Of a stretch of 64,000 bases of DNA, positions 26,943-38,253 are shown piece by piece. The translations under genes were made by a program, and so were the position numbers. The stretch's first letter is position 1. Every line of letters begins with the position of its first letter. The notes below the pieces were generated by a model. The model saw only the letters and a program-made list of their open reading frames with translations. It did no database searches and had not been told where the DNA came from. Location: NCBI GenBank assembly GCA_013399015.1, contig VWZX01004886.1, forward strand, positions 589,362 through 653,361. Reading direction: 5' to 3'. Origin of the DNA: Galbula dea (lineage: Eukaryota; Chordata; Aves; Piciformes; Galbulidae).

Positions 26943-29900
26943 AAAGACTTCCACTAAAGCAGGATCAGCCAAAACAACTTTACAGGACTTCATCTCCTCT
27001 TCACTCTCCTCCTGCTGACACCCCAGCACTTCCTAGACCCCTAATGAGGGAAAAGAATCTTTCCCTAAGTCAAAGCTGCCCCAGATTTAGGTGTAGGGAG
27101 CCCTAGTGAAACCAGCTGCTGCTACCACGCTGGCAGCCAAGACTCTCATTTGTTTTGGCTAGCACTGAAGAATCAGCTTAGGCATCTTTGAGAATAAAAT
27201 GGTGAAGGGAAGCAGTCCAAGCTGCAAAAGTTAAGCAGCAATAAAGAGTTGCAACAGATTATTTGTCTGGGAAAAACAGAAGGAGAATTCTAGGGGAAAA
27301 GCACGAGGGCTCCTGGTCCAGTCCTGAGAACAGAAGTTGTGTTTGTGTAGCAGCAGATGATAGCCTCTCAGGCTGCACAACAGGTGCTAAGCTGCAGCTA
27401 TTTCTGGTGAATAACAAGTTGCTGCTGCCGAAAAGGAATGACAGAGGGAAGTGATTCCTGCAGGACTGGTGTAAAGGGGAAGGCTCTTCAGCAGCAGAGC
27501 AATGCAGAGGGGAGGGGTGGAGGTATTTGGCTAGAATAAACACAACTGAACATAACCAGTTTGCTCTCCTATGGTGTTGGAAAGAGAGATTTGGTTGAAG
27601 ATTAGCCACAGCTTTCTCAAACTGATTTTCAGCAAGACAATTAACTTGAATTAACAATTAACACTGAAGCTGGAGCCAGGATAGATCTTAGCACCTCCTC
27701 ATGCATTTCAGGATGCCCATGTTCTCCAAGTCCTGCACCTGGAAGAGAACGAGAAGAGAGGGGAGTAGAAGTGTACCCAGAAGGGATCTACCCAAACAGA
27801 TCCAGAAGAAAAGAAGAGAAATAAAGGGAATTCAATAACCATGTAAAAGCTTAATAAGCAATGAGTAAAGAGTGACATAAATTCTAGGATTAGGTTCTCT
27901 TCAGTCTTGCTGAAAGAGCCTTAAAGGACATAAAGTGATTTTTATTACCTGAATCTCTCTCCCTTTCTTAGTCAAATGTAAATTTAACAGTACTTAAAGG
28001 TACTAATTTCCTTTCTGTGGAAATCTTCAAACATTGAGATTTAACACCACTTCCATGGCAAGTCAGAGAGCAATCTTCTGAAGTTCCCTTTCAGACCTAG
28101 GTGCATTCAACCCCAACCCTGCACTGGGAAATTAAACCAGAGAGGAGGTTCTGAACGTGCACCCAGCACCACCTCTCTTCAGCCTAAACTTTCACCTACC
28201 CTGGGCTAAAAACAACCAAAGGAGCAGAGACCAGCAGCATCTGAAGAGAAGTCAATGAGACTGTGTGCACAGGCATTGGTCTCTCAGCTGAAGGTTTCTG
28301 GAAGGAAAATGGTACCAGGTACAGTACAAATGAAGCCAGATCCCAACCTCTGCAATGAAACCATAGAGACAGCTGGACTGCTTTCACCCCCCAGCTGGGC
28401 TTACAGCAAGCATTTCATTCCTGCCCACAAGATTTCATCTGTGTCCATTCCTCTTTGGACCCGAGAAAGGGTTTTTGAGTGCCTGAAAATACGTTCTGTT
28501 CTGTTTTGTTTTGTTCTCCAGCTCCATAAGAGGATGCAATCAGAGGGTCTGCCTCTCCCTGTGAACCCTGCTGTGCTCCCTTAGCAGTGTAGAGCAGTTT
28601 TTAAAGTTCAGGACATTAAAGTCTTTATGATAAACTCATCTCTGCAGCCAGAGAGATTTTTAATCTCCCTTGATTTACAAGCATTTCATTGCCTTTGAGG
28701 CTAACGTATTTTAATAGCATGGTGGAAATTGCAGCAGGGGCTAATTAGAGCAACTAAGTTAGTTAGATTTCTGTGCATTTGGAAAACAGGCTGCATCCTT
28801 TTAATAGGATAATCAAAATGGATCACCTTGACTTGCAGAGTTTCTCTGTGGATCCCAGGAGTACTTCTGCACGTAGTCTAAGTGAAGGTAACTCCACTGG
28901 AGCGAATGGGACAGTGATGATTTATCCCTGAGAGTGTACAGCCCATCTTTAGGGTTAGAACAGAAGTAGTGGGAGGTCTAGGGAGCTCAAAACCTGGTAG
29001 GACTGAGCCCTGAAGATAAAACCCTCTGCTTTCACTGCCATGTTATTAGTAGATGCTCAACTTGCCAGCACGACTCACTGTTTGAGATTTTTAAGACTCA
29101 CAGTCATGGTCTTAAACTAAATTACAAACCATTTGGCCTCAACAAAATGTGACCTGCTTCAATACCATCAGGCTGGCTTGAATTTTTCAACTTGCAGTCA
29201 TAGTCTACAACTAATTTGAAACACATTGTAAAGGTCAGCAAACCTGTCCCTGGTTCTCCATCTTGTCTTGCTGCCCAAGGAAAGTTCTTTCCTCTTAGAC
29301 CTAGTCATCCTGGGTTCCTAGCACAGCCAAAGGAGAGAAACAGCCATATTTAGGGTACAGCTCATCTGACCTACTTTGTACAGGCACTTTAGGATAAGAT
29401 GAATCACATCCTACATTTAATTCCTCTGTGGAGCATCAGTGAGTCGAGGTAATCAGCTCAGATCAGATGCAGACATGTCTAGCAGAGTTTACTACTTCAA
29501 GTTCTGCCCTGGTCTCTAATACTGGGTTACCTCCTAGTGACAGAGGCCTCATCCACAGAGATCTTGGCTCTGTGCTTTATCCCAGGCTCTGGTGGGAAAT
29601 CACCTCTTGGCTGCTCTGTGTTACAGGAGGGTGCACGAGTGTCACAGCCACAGGCTAGGAGACCTGCTACATCCACACACTCCTGCAAGCATCTGCATGG
29701 TGAGAACAGAGGAGCAAACACAGAGAAAAGGAGATGTCAGTACACACTGATTCTAAGATACAGCCAACACCACCCTCTGTCAATGAGGGGTGATGAATGT
29801 GTCATATCCAATGTCAGAAGTACACTTCAAAGCCATTTAGCTTGGCTGGGATTTTCTCTTCTCTGCACTCCTGCTTGAGGGATTGACAAAACATCATTTC

Positions 29901-30970
29901 TCTTGCCCTCTGCCAGGCAGCTGCACTGACCTTCCTAAGCCTCAGTGGACCAGATTCTATTTTCATTTGTATTAAATACTTTTGCTGACTTTTAACAGTT
30001 CCTTGATTTATGAAAACGAAGGGAAGGGGAAATGATACCTGTTTGCTCCAGAAATGCCTTTCCAGGGCCTGCCTTACCTTATGATGGAACTGGGAAATGT
30101 TCCACCTGGGCTCAAGCAAAAGCTGGGGAGCATCTTTGATCCCCTTTGAAATTTTCACAGAAGGATTTCATTTACTTTTCCAGGTTTCTCTGCCTTTCTC
30201 CTGTAATAATAGCTGATATCAGTTAGTGCAAAGCACAACAACAGCCATTAAAAATGGTTATTAGTCTGGAACTGCTTTCTTAATAGGAAACACACATGCC
30301 ACGCTCTGGGACTTCAATGTTTTTTAATAGGCTTCAAGGTAAATGCCACTGTGACCCTTATTTTTTTAAGGAGGAAGGAAAGAGAGGAAAAAAAAATCTC
30401 TTGGACTGAGATTTTGCCCTTAGGCAGAGCCCTGGGCAAGAGGTGGAGCAGCTCCACCTCCCCTCTGCTCCTCCCCTCAGGAGGGATCCTGCCTCAGAAA
30501 TACTCCTCTGAGATTCCTGCTCCTCCACAGCGACTCATTTCTGCTGGAGGGAAAGATGATGCATTAGCACTTCAGCATCCTTCCTCCTCAGCATCCAGCT
30601 GCTGCAGAGGAACAGAGCCATGGCTCAGCATACTGACAGCCTTCTCCTCCCTCTGCTTTCCCTCTCCCTGCTTTCTCCTTCCTGCAGGCAGAGCAAGGCC
30701 TTTGCAGAAGTGGGGTGTCCTTCAAGGTGACCCTGACAAACCTCAGATAGGCAGGGAATTTGCATGTTCTTGAACAGTGGCATTAAGACTGATCACAGAG
30801 GTAACATGGGTACTTAAGGTCTTTAACAGTTTTCTTTGTTCACTTTTTCTTCTCCTTCCACACCTGGACCTGGTGTTGAAAAGCAAAACCAGGGACCTTC
30901 TAAATGAAAATAGCAACAGCACCACACCCACTGCAGAATAAGGACACAAGGGAGCTGAGGTCAACTTAAA
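26943..30970. other. Non-coding stretch with a possible conserved element
   Basis: No coding exon is recognised. About 28600-28900 is repeat-free and has several homeodomain-type TAATTA or CTAATTAG cores and TTTAATAG motifs, an appearance like a conserved non-coding element. About 30180-30350 looks similar (AATAATAGCTGATATCAGTT, TTTTTAATAGG). A GTTTT-type run lies near 28495-28520. These are impressions only and would need a cross-species alignment. Confidence 0.55.
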
Positions 30971-31432
30971 GAATCACAGAATCATCATGGTTGGAAGAGG
31001 CCTCCAAGATCATCAAGTCCAATTGTCAACCTGTCACCACCATGCCACCAAACCATGGCTCTAAGGACCACATCTAGATGGTTTTTAAACCCATCCAGGG
31101 ATGGTGACTCAACCCCTGCCCTGGGAAGCCTGGGCCAATGCCTAACAACTCTTGCAGGGAAGAAATTGTTCCTGCTATCCAATCTAACCCTCCCCTGGTG
31201 CAACTCGAGGCCATTGCCTCTTGTCCTCTCATTGGTAATCCCAGAAGAAAGACTAACCTTTAGCTTGCTCCAGCCTCCTTCCAGGTAGTTGTAGAGAGAA
31301 CTAAGGTCTCCCCTGAGCCTCCTCTTCCTCAGCCTAAACACCCCCAGTTCCCTCAGCTGCTTCTCATAAGACTTACCCTCCAGACCCCTCCCCAGCCTCA
31401 CTGCCCTTAACCCGATGTAGAAACCCTGACCC
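30971..31432 (-). mobile_element. CR1 LINE fragment with ORF2 tail remnant
   Basis: Minus-strand CR1 of about 460 bp, among the longest and least damaged copies in the window. The 3' terminus is AAGAATCACAGAATCATCAT, followed by the GTCAACCTGTCACCACCATG and ATGGTGACTCAACCCCTGCC blocks. The minus frame is open through 31452-30985 (155 codons, including some flank) and reads AVRLGRGLEGKSYEKQLREL, GVFRLRKRRLRGDLSSLYNY, VVRHWPRLPRAGVESPSLDG and LDVVLRAMVWWHGGDRL. These are CR1 ORF2 C-terminal residues plus the usual read-through into the 3' region. It is 5'-truncated and not autonomous. Confidence 0.97.
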
Positions 31433-33367
31433 CACAACATCACTGTTTTCACTTCTTTACCTTACCTAATGGAAGGCACCTCCCTTTCTCACAAGCCTGT
31501 TTCACTAACAGGCTATCTCCTTTGCCTAATGCCTGTCTGATGTTTGCATGGGGGTTGGCTGTTGTGTTTTTTGCTCCTTTCATCACCTTTTCAAGGCCCA
31601 CCCCACCATTGCGTGCTGTTGAGGCTCCTGGCAGATGTAACATATGTGCAACAATCTTTATCATTTATTTAGCAGGCAGGGTATAGAGGCTGTGCAAGGC
31701 TCTGCCATGCCTGACTTAAAGGCTGCTGGCATTTCCATTAGACAAAACCCCATCATGCAGGGGGTTAAGAATTCAGGCATTTCAAATCGCATCAGCCTGA
31801 ATCATGACTCAAATCAGAGGAGCCAGTTTTGGGTTCACCAAGGGCTGACAGTTGATGGCAGGTCACGAATATGTTCCTCACTTGGAAAGGATGACCAGGC
31901 TACTGCAGTCTAGCTTATGGCTTTTAAATAATAGGGGGGAAAAAAGAAAAAGGAGGAGGGGAGTTCTGCACAGTTCAGATGTAGCTCTCAGATGCACAGT
32001 GTTTCGCAGTGGGATTTTCAAAGGCATTTCTCCTGGCCTAGCTGTCTTGCTGCTACAGACAATTTTGGAGGAAGCAGACATAAGCCAGTAGTCATCTGCT
32101 ATGAAAATCCCTCTGCAAAGTGTCTGACAGTTGCATTTTAAGGACCACGTGCCTGCCAGACACAGAAAGCCTCCTGCTACCTACTGAGGTCCTGCAGCTC
32201 TCAAGAAGGGAAAGAAACATCTGTGCTGATGGCAAGATGCAGCAAGACCCAAAGAGCCAGAGCCCCAGGATGAGCTCAGGAGCTGAGCATCCAAATCCCC
32301 TGTGCTGTCTCAGTGCCTCTCAGGTGTGACAAACAAATGCAGGAATGCTTCAGCCTTGTATTTGGTGCCAGAATGGTTATCTCAGTGCCAACAATCTTCC
32401 TTAAGACATCCTTATAAGCAAGATATAGCTCATGGGTTTAGGGATCATGTCAATTTTCTGTTTCAGTTCTCAAGGAAAGAGAAATTTAAAACAAAACAAA
32501 TCAAAAGAAAAACCAAACAAAAGACAACTCAACAACCAAGGACTGGCAGTTCACCCTGAACCTGGAAGGCAATAAGAAAAGTCCTTTAACTTCTGCCCAG
32601 TTGCAGCTCTCTCTGTTCTCATGCAACAGCAACATACCACACATTTCATAATTAGGGTGAGAGTGAGAGATAAGGGCCATGGGTCTGTGCACATGAAAGG
32701 AACGTGCTGGGTGTGGGGAGATGGTGCTGAAAGGAAGAAGAGTTTTATATGGGCTGGAAAAGGCTTGGGGAGAGCAGTGTTGTGGAAGGAGGACCTGCTG
32801 GTGTCAGTGGGAGAGTGCACACGTGGTAGGAAAATGTGCAGTTTCCCTCCCACTTCTGCCCTACAAGGATTAGAAAGAGGCTGGTAAAAATAGTGAAGTT
32901 CAGATTACATATGAGGAGAGACATTTGTGAGGGAGGTTTGGCATCCAGGTAAAAGGAACAAGTGCTTTGCACTGCCTCTCACCCCGAGAGGGACTCAGCT
33001 AGGGAGAACCTCTGAGGGTTGTGGTCCCCGAGCTCCTGCAGACCCGCTGGTTTGGGGGGAAGGGGTGGAGATATCTTTCCCCTGTCACCATTTTGCACAA
33101 ATCCATCTCAGGGTAATATTTACAAAGGCCCAGTCTGCATTTTGGAAGGCTTTTATGTTTGTTTGGGTTGAATAGCCTTGGTTTTGGCATCAGAGTCTAG
33201 GAAACCACACATTTTCACAAGCTTCCAAAGGGGAAAAGAGACCTTGGAGCAGAGCACAAAAGCATGCTACTGTGGCAGAGGTAGAAGACATCATTATTTG
33301 CTGAAGAAAACCAGGGAAAGTCAGGAACATGAAATTGCAGCAGAATACAGAACCTGAGAATTCTGGT
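31433..33367. other. Non-coding stretch, no gene seen
   Basis: No convincing exon. About 31620-31890 is unique, free of repeats and evenly mixed in composition, and could be a conserved element. An A-rich run lies at about 32480-32530. Open frames do not exceed about 100 codons. Confidence 0.6.
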
Positions 33368-33470
33368 ATTTTATCCTGGTCTCTGCTACCAAGGAATTCC
33401 CTGACCTTTGGCAAGTCACTTGGTCTCTTTGTGCCCATCTTGCTGCTCAGACCTTGGGTTTGTTTCCTCT
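33368..33470 (+). repeat. Probable MIR-type SINE remnant
   Basis: CTGACCTTTGGCAAGTCACT followed by TGGTCTCTTTGTGCCCATCT follows the MIR core order (TGACCTTGGGCAAGTCACTT then AACCTCTCTGTGCC). The preceding CTGGTCTCTGCTACC resembles the upstream CTCTGCCACTTAC part. With the 26.37 kb element, this is the better of the MIR candidates. Confidence 0.45.
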
Positions 33471-36353
33471 GATTAAAACTCTGGGCTCTGTGCCCACAGC
33501 ACTGGGCCTGCTGCACTTCTGACCTTTCTGGGGACTTACAGCTGCTTCTGAAAAACCCCAATAAATTCCTGTACTTGGTATTTCACTTTCAGCCCATGAT
33601 GCTCACTGACCAAACAGGAGACAGAGACTCACCAGAATACTGGAGCCTGCTATTAATCAAGTCAAAATTCCTAGGTATTAGTAAATGCACACTAACTCCC
33701 TGTGCTATTTTTATTTTTGGTCTTGTTTTTGCTATGAAAATTCAGGTCTTCTAGAAACAATATTCTTCACTGTGCTGCTGGCCCAGAGCACCAGGTGTGG
33801 AGGCAGGGAGGAGCTCCTTTGTCTCAGCTAAAAGAGGCCATCCTGATTTACACCACTGCAGCACCCATGGCTTCCTTCCAGAGGGCAGTGATAAAACTGG
33901 TGAGAAATGACCTAAAAAGTAGCCTGCTGTTGTTTTATTTTTAATCTCTGTTTAGATGCTGTGTTTCTACCTGATGGCTGTTCTTCAGGGTGTTCTCTCC
34001 TCTGGGCAATGCACTGGTGGAAGCAATACTTAAGCAGGAGGCTGCCTACAAAGACACTTGTACCCAAGCCTTGCATTTTCCTCACAAAAGCAGCACATGA
34101 AGCCCCTATCTCTATAAAAGCATTTGCCTAAAATCAATCAGGCTCTATTATTCACTTTAAGCCCAATCTCATTGTCTACTTCTTCCTCCAGAGGCTGATT
34201 TCTGCCAGGTAGAAAATTAAGTTTCCTTTACTTTTCTTCCCTGCACAATTTTTCAGGGCTTGGGCACTGTTGTTCTGTGTGGGAAAGAGACTTCCTGTCT
34301 CAATAAACAAGTGCACACAAGGCTTTTTCTGGACATATAATGGGGGTTTTTTTTGGTGTGGTTTTTTTCTTTTCCTTTCTTTCTTTCCTTTTTTTTTTTT
34401 TTTCCTTTTTTCTTTTTTTCCCCATTTTATACAAAAATCATTCCACACTTAACACATCAATGAAGCCACTTAAGCTCTACTGCATCTGAATTAAAGGGGG
34501 AATTGTGTGATCAAAGAGTGTGAAGGAACCACACATGGAGTTCTTCAGACACTTTACTTTTGTTACATTTGATACATAACAAACCCAATAAATATGCTTA
34601 TCCCAGTAGCCCATTTCATTATCTCATATCCTTATGTTTAAGAGCATTTCCTTTAAGAGCTTTTCTTCTCCCTTTGTTTTACAGCATCAGAGTTTTCAGG
34701 CAGTTTATTTTGAATTAAGATGCTAAAAAGATGCTATTTTAAGATGCTATTTTTTTGTCTGGGTAAGATCAAAAATCCTTCTACTCTCTGACTTTTTCAC
34801 TGTGCAAAATCTCTCTCTTGCATGGCAAAATGCAGATCCATGTGCAGCAACTTCAGAAAGGGGTTACTGGAGACAAGACTTGCACAGGACATTGGGAAGG
34901 AGAGGAATGTTTCCTAAAATTCTTTCCAGTAATTCTCTTCATATTCATCACTCTTCCTTACACTCTAGATCAAATTGCTCAGGAAAAGAAAGATTTATCT
35001 ACCTCCCCTGATGCTTTCTGCTCTGAGAAGAATGGCAGATTTGCAGCTAACAGTGTTTCTCCAGAATTATATCAAGATAATGAAGATTAGAGTCCACCCT
35101 TTTTTTTTCTTTCCCCCCTTTCCCCCCCTGTTTTTTTCAGATGGAGGTGACCAGTTTCTCCAGTCTGATTTTTGGCAGTGCTTATCATTGGTAGCTAAGA
35201 GTGATGTCTGACTGGTCAAAGGCTTTGCTGTCAGAATAGCTCTGGCTGAGCCAAAGCAAGACCTTGTTCAGCCCCTCCAGTGAGCAGGAGATTTTTGGAC
35301 AGGGTGATTTACACCCAAGCAGAAGAGATGAGCAAATCCACTGCTCCTGTGAGGAAACCTGGACTGACACAAGGAATTTCAACAGGCTTTCTGCTGGAAA
35401 CTGTGTGCTCAGAACGTTACAGAATGTGGTCTACTACAAATAACCACTGTAAAACATCCACCAGACCTTGAAGGTAACTTCTTTGGAAGTAAATGACAGG
35501 TGCTTTTAGCAGAGTTGCTCATTAAAAGGCATTTTAAAACATCATTTTTTTTCCCCAATTGCCTTTGTATCTTTTGGGTTTTCCTTGTCTTGCCCCCAAT
35601 TTCCCCAAGGGATCCTGTCAGATATGCTTGAGACAAGATCTTATGTCCATTGAAACACTGAGATCAGACCCAGCTTTGGTGAAGCTGCTTTCTGCCACAC
35701 AAGATTGGGTTCTTTCTTTTCTAAAACAGGAGGAGAAATTACCCTGCCCTAAAATCCTAGGTAAAACTGAACACAGCCAAATGCACCTCACAGATTCACA
35801 TGCAGCAAAGGCAGTGGGGGAAAAGCACCTGAACTACCCCCCCAAAAAAAAAAGAGAAAAAAAAAATACTGTATTTTCTGCTCTGTTTAATTCCCATCAT
35901 TAAATATGATGCTTTTGTAATGAGCACAGCCTGGTTATAGCTCCCTTTGTTTGGCCAAGCACTGTTTATCTCTTGTCGCTTCCCAAACCAAAACAAGCTA
36001 CACAAAACAAGCCCCTGCCAACCAGACAGGGGCTCAGCTTCTAAGTAGGACACATCTTCCTCTCTTCACTCCAGCTGAGCTCCCAGGGAAGTCAGAAGGG
36101 ACTCAGCTAAGTACAGATGAGGTAAGGTTTGCAGGTTTTGACCCCCATGTCCCTCAACCACAATCTATAAATGCCTTTTACAGCTCAGAGACATCTACCT
36201 CTCTGGTACCACAGTTTTCCTGCCACTCTGTTTTACCACAAGTTTAACAGTGTTTTTGGAAGTGTCTGACATGAAGCACAGCTCCTGAAAGGATGGAAAC
36301 CTGGGACCATCTCAGTTTCCATTCAAAGGAGGCTAGCAAAGGGAAGATGCCTT
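33471..36353. other. Non-coding stretch with homopolymer tracts
   Basis: No gene is seen. It contains a T-rich tract at about 34338-34425, where the opposite strand encodes a Lys-rich frame that is purely compositional, another T/C-rich tract at about 35097-35140, and an A-rich tract at about 35840-35870. The nonamer AAGATGCTA occurs three times between 34717 and 34749. Confidence 0.7.
34338..34425. repeat. T-rich low-complexity tract
   Basis: Runs of T interrupted by single C or G bases on the plus strand. The Lys/Arg-rich minus-strand frame across it is an artefact of this composition. Confidence 0.85.
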
Positions 36354-36467
36354 CAAGACTCACAGCTGAGGAAGGAGACCTTGTAAAACATAACCCAAAG
36401 AGACCTGACACAAGACTCACAGCTGAGGAAGGAGACCTTATAAAACATAACTCAAAGAGACCTGACA
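36354..36467. repeat. Tandem duplication, 57-bp unit x 2
   Basis: Two adjacent 57-bp copies (36354-36410 and 36411-36467) differ at two positions by my reading (G/A in the TTGTAAAA versus TTATAAAA part, and C/T in ACCCAAAG versus ACTCAAAG). Because 57 is a multiple of three, both strands stay open and encode a 19-residue repeat: LTAEEGDLVKHNPKRPDTR-like on plus, and a FELCFIRSPSSAVSL-like repeat on minus. I see no wider coding context, so I regard this as a recent local duplication of non-coding DNA. Confidence 0.93.
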
Positions 36468-37548
36468 ATTTCCAAAGCTAAAAGTGATGAGAATAAACCT
36501 CCTGTGCCACTGCAGCCCCATAAGAGTCATGATGTTAGGCACCTGATGCTCTGGTCTTGGATGTTTCAGTTAGCAATAGTACACCAGCACCTCAGTGCTG
36601 CCAAGTGTAAACAGAAAGTGCCTGGCAAGGAAGAAAAGGAGGAACAAACCCAGCAGCCTGGCTGATACTAAAAAAATGATGCAAAAATATCAACCAAAAC
36701 AACCCTGGTGCATGGGGAAATGTTTTTTATAGCACTGGGATGCACACATATATGACATTTCCAGCAGTTTTCTTTCCTCCATTGGCTTTTGTTTGTTTGG
36801 GGTTGTTTTTTCTCTACAATTCCACATTGGCCATTAAATCAACATTGAAGAATCCTTTATGAGCCAGCAGCTGGGTGGCAAAAGGCTGCTCTAGCTCCTT
36901 GAAGCTCCTGCATCCCCTTTATGGGTGGTGTGAAATAACTCTCCCATGCATGCCCATGTGATCATGTCCCAAATGATCTGGCTGAAAGAAACTGGAAGAG
37001 CAGAAGAACATTCAAAGCATTTTTATAAGCCAGGGTTTTTCCCCCAGTTGAAATGCTCACCCACTTTTGGGATTTTTGTCTCATTTTGCTAAACAGGAGC
37101 TTTTGAAAGGTAACTGTTCTGGGTGTGGTAATCCAGCAGCATTACTGCTTCTAATCACCTTTTGTTTCTGAGATGATGTTTTGGGAGATTCTAATGGAGG
37201 AATAATCAAATACCAGCTTTGGAAACAACCTGATGGCAGAAATTGGAGGGAAAGGATGGGAAGGTTGTAAAATCTAGCTGAAGTGCTTGCCAAAAGACTT
37301 CAATGGTAGTGAAACAAAGCAGCAGTTAGGCTTTTACAGATTAAACTGAGAAAAGAAACCACAAAGACCTGCTGATGCCTCATGAAACTGCTGCAGATAT
37401 TTAGTCTGGCAATCCACTGCACCTGAAGATTAAACTAATTCCCCAGCCAGAAATGTTTCAACTTGATCTAGATGGTGAAGCAGATTTCAAGAAGAAAGAA
37501 GTGGAGATTTGAATGGAGCCATTTGGTTTGTCCTGCTGTAAGAAATAA
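36468..37548. other. Non-coding stretch, no gene seen
   Basis: Unique AT-rich DNA with no repeat or open frame of note. Confidence 0.7.
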
Positions 37549-38253
37549 GGTTTTCCTAGCTGTATTAATTCAATTAAGCTAAAAAACTGCCCTGGGAGGA
37601 ATGCAAAAATGATTAACAAACCTGTCTTATCCATATGGAAACTGAGGTATTGCTATGGATTTAACCAAACCAACAGACAAGGGCTTTCTTTTGCAGATGG
37701 AGATCCTCCCTTCATTGGTTTTGATGTGACACAGGAAAATGATTTAAAGATTTATTTCACTTTTGAAGATGTTTCTGTCAATACAGAGATACCTGCAGAG
37801 CTTCAGAACTTCACATTTGCCATTGGCAGTTTACAGTTCCAGTCCATAAGTCCAAAATCCTTAGAGATGTGTCACAGCCTTTGCTTCCTATGCAGGAAAA
37901 AGTTCTACCATAATGAAGAATTATGGAAGAACAACCTCCCACCAACACTTTCTAACTTGAGGCATTTCAGGGGTCATTTCAGAGAGGATCATTTGCCAAT
38001 GCACTACATGTTAGTCCTACAATTGCCCCTGCAAGCAAAAAAATCAAATAACTTACTTTTCATACCTGGTGGCAATTGGTATCTGCTCAGCAGAAAGGGA
38101 ATTCCCATGACTGCTTTAGCCTCTTTTGTTCTAGTATGGGATCTACCAGGAAAACCCTCCCCACTAACCTCAGCCATCATCACAGCCCATGGAAAGCCAG
38201 AGAACTTGAAGCCAGAGAACTTCAGGACTCAGGAAAGTCAGATCCAGAGTTAA
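37549..38253 (+). other. Long open frame of unknown status
   Basis: The frame is stop-free for about 235 codons after a TAA at 37546-37548. The first ATG is at 37609 and gives 214 residues. This is the longest open frame in the window. The peptide has mixed, protein-like composition with no low-complexity run. Residues 92-105 follow the first half of a C2H2 zinc-finger pattern (C-x2-C-x3-F-x5-L), and H119-x3-H123 follows, but the spacing is wrong for a real finger. I see no signal peptide, known domain, poly(A) tail or neighbouring gene. It may be a chance open frame, a decayed retrocopy or part of an unrecognised exon. Chance is the most likely explanation. Confidence 0.15.

Noticed and set aside
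30758..30765. Octamer ATTTGCAT (also at 62031-62038) as a POU-factor site
   Set aside because: An exact 8-mer is expected about twice by chance in 64 kb on both strands, so it carries no weight without conservation.
30985..31452. 155-codon minus-strand frame as a host gene
   Set aside because: The residues are those of the CR1 ORF2 C-terminus and its usual 3' read-through, so it is transposon-derived.
34176..34448. Lys-rich minus-strand frame as a basic nuclear protein
   Set aside because: It is the reverse complement of a T-rich low-complexity tract.
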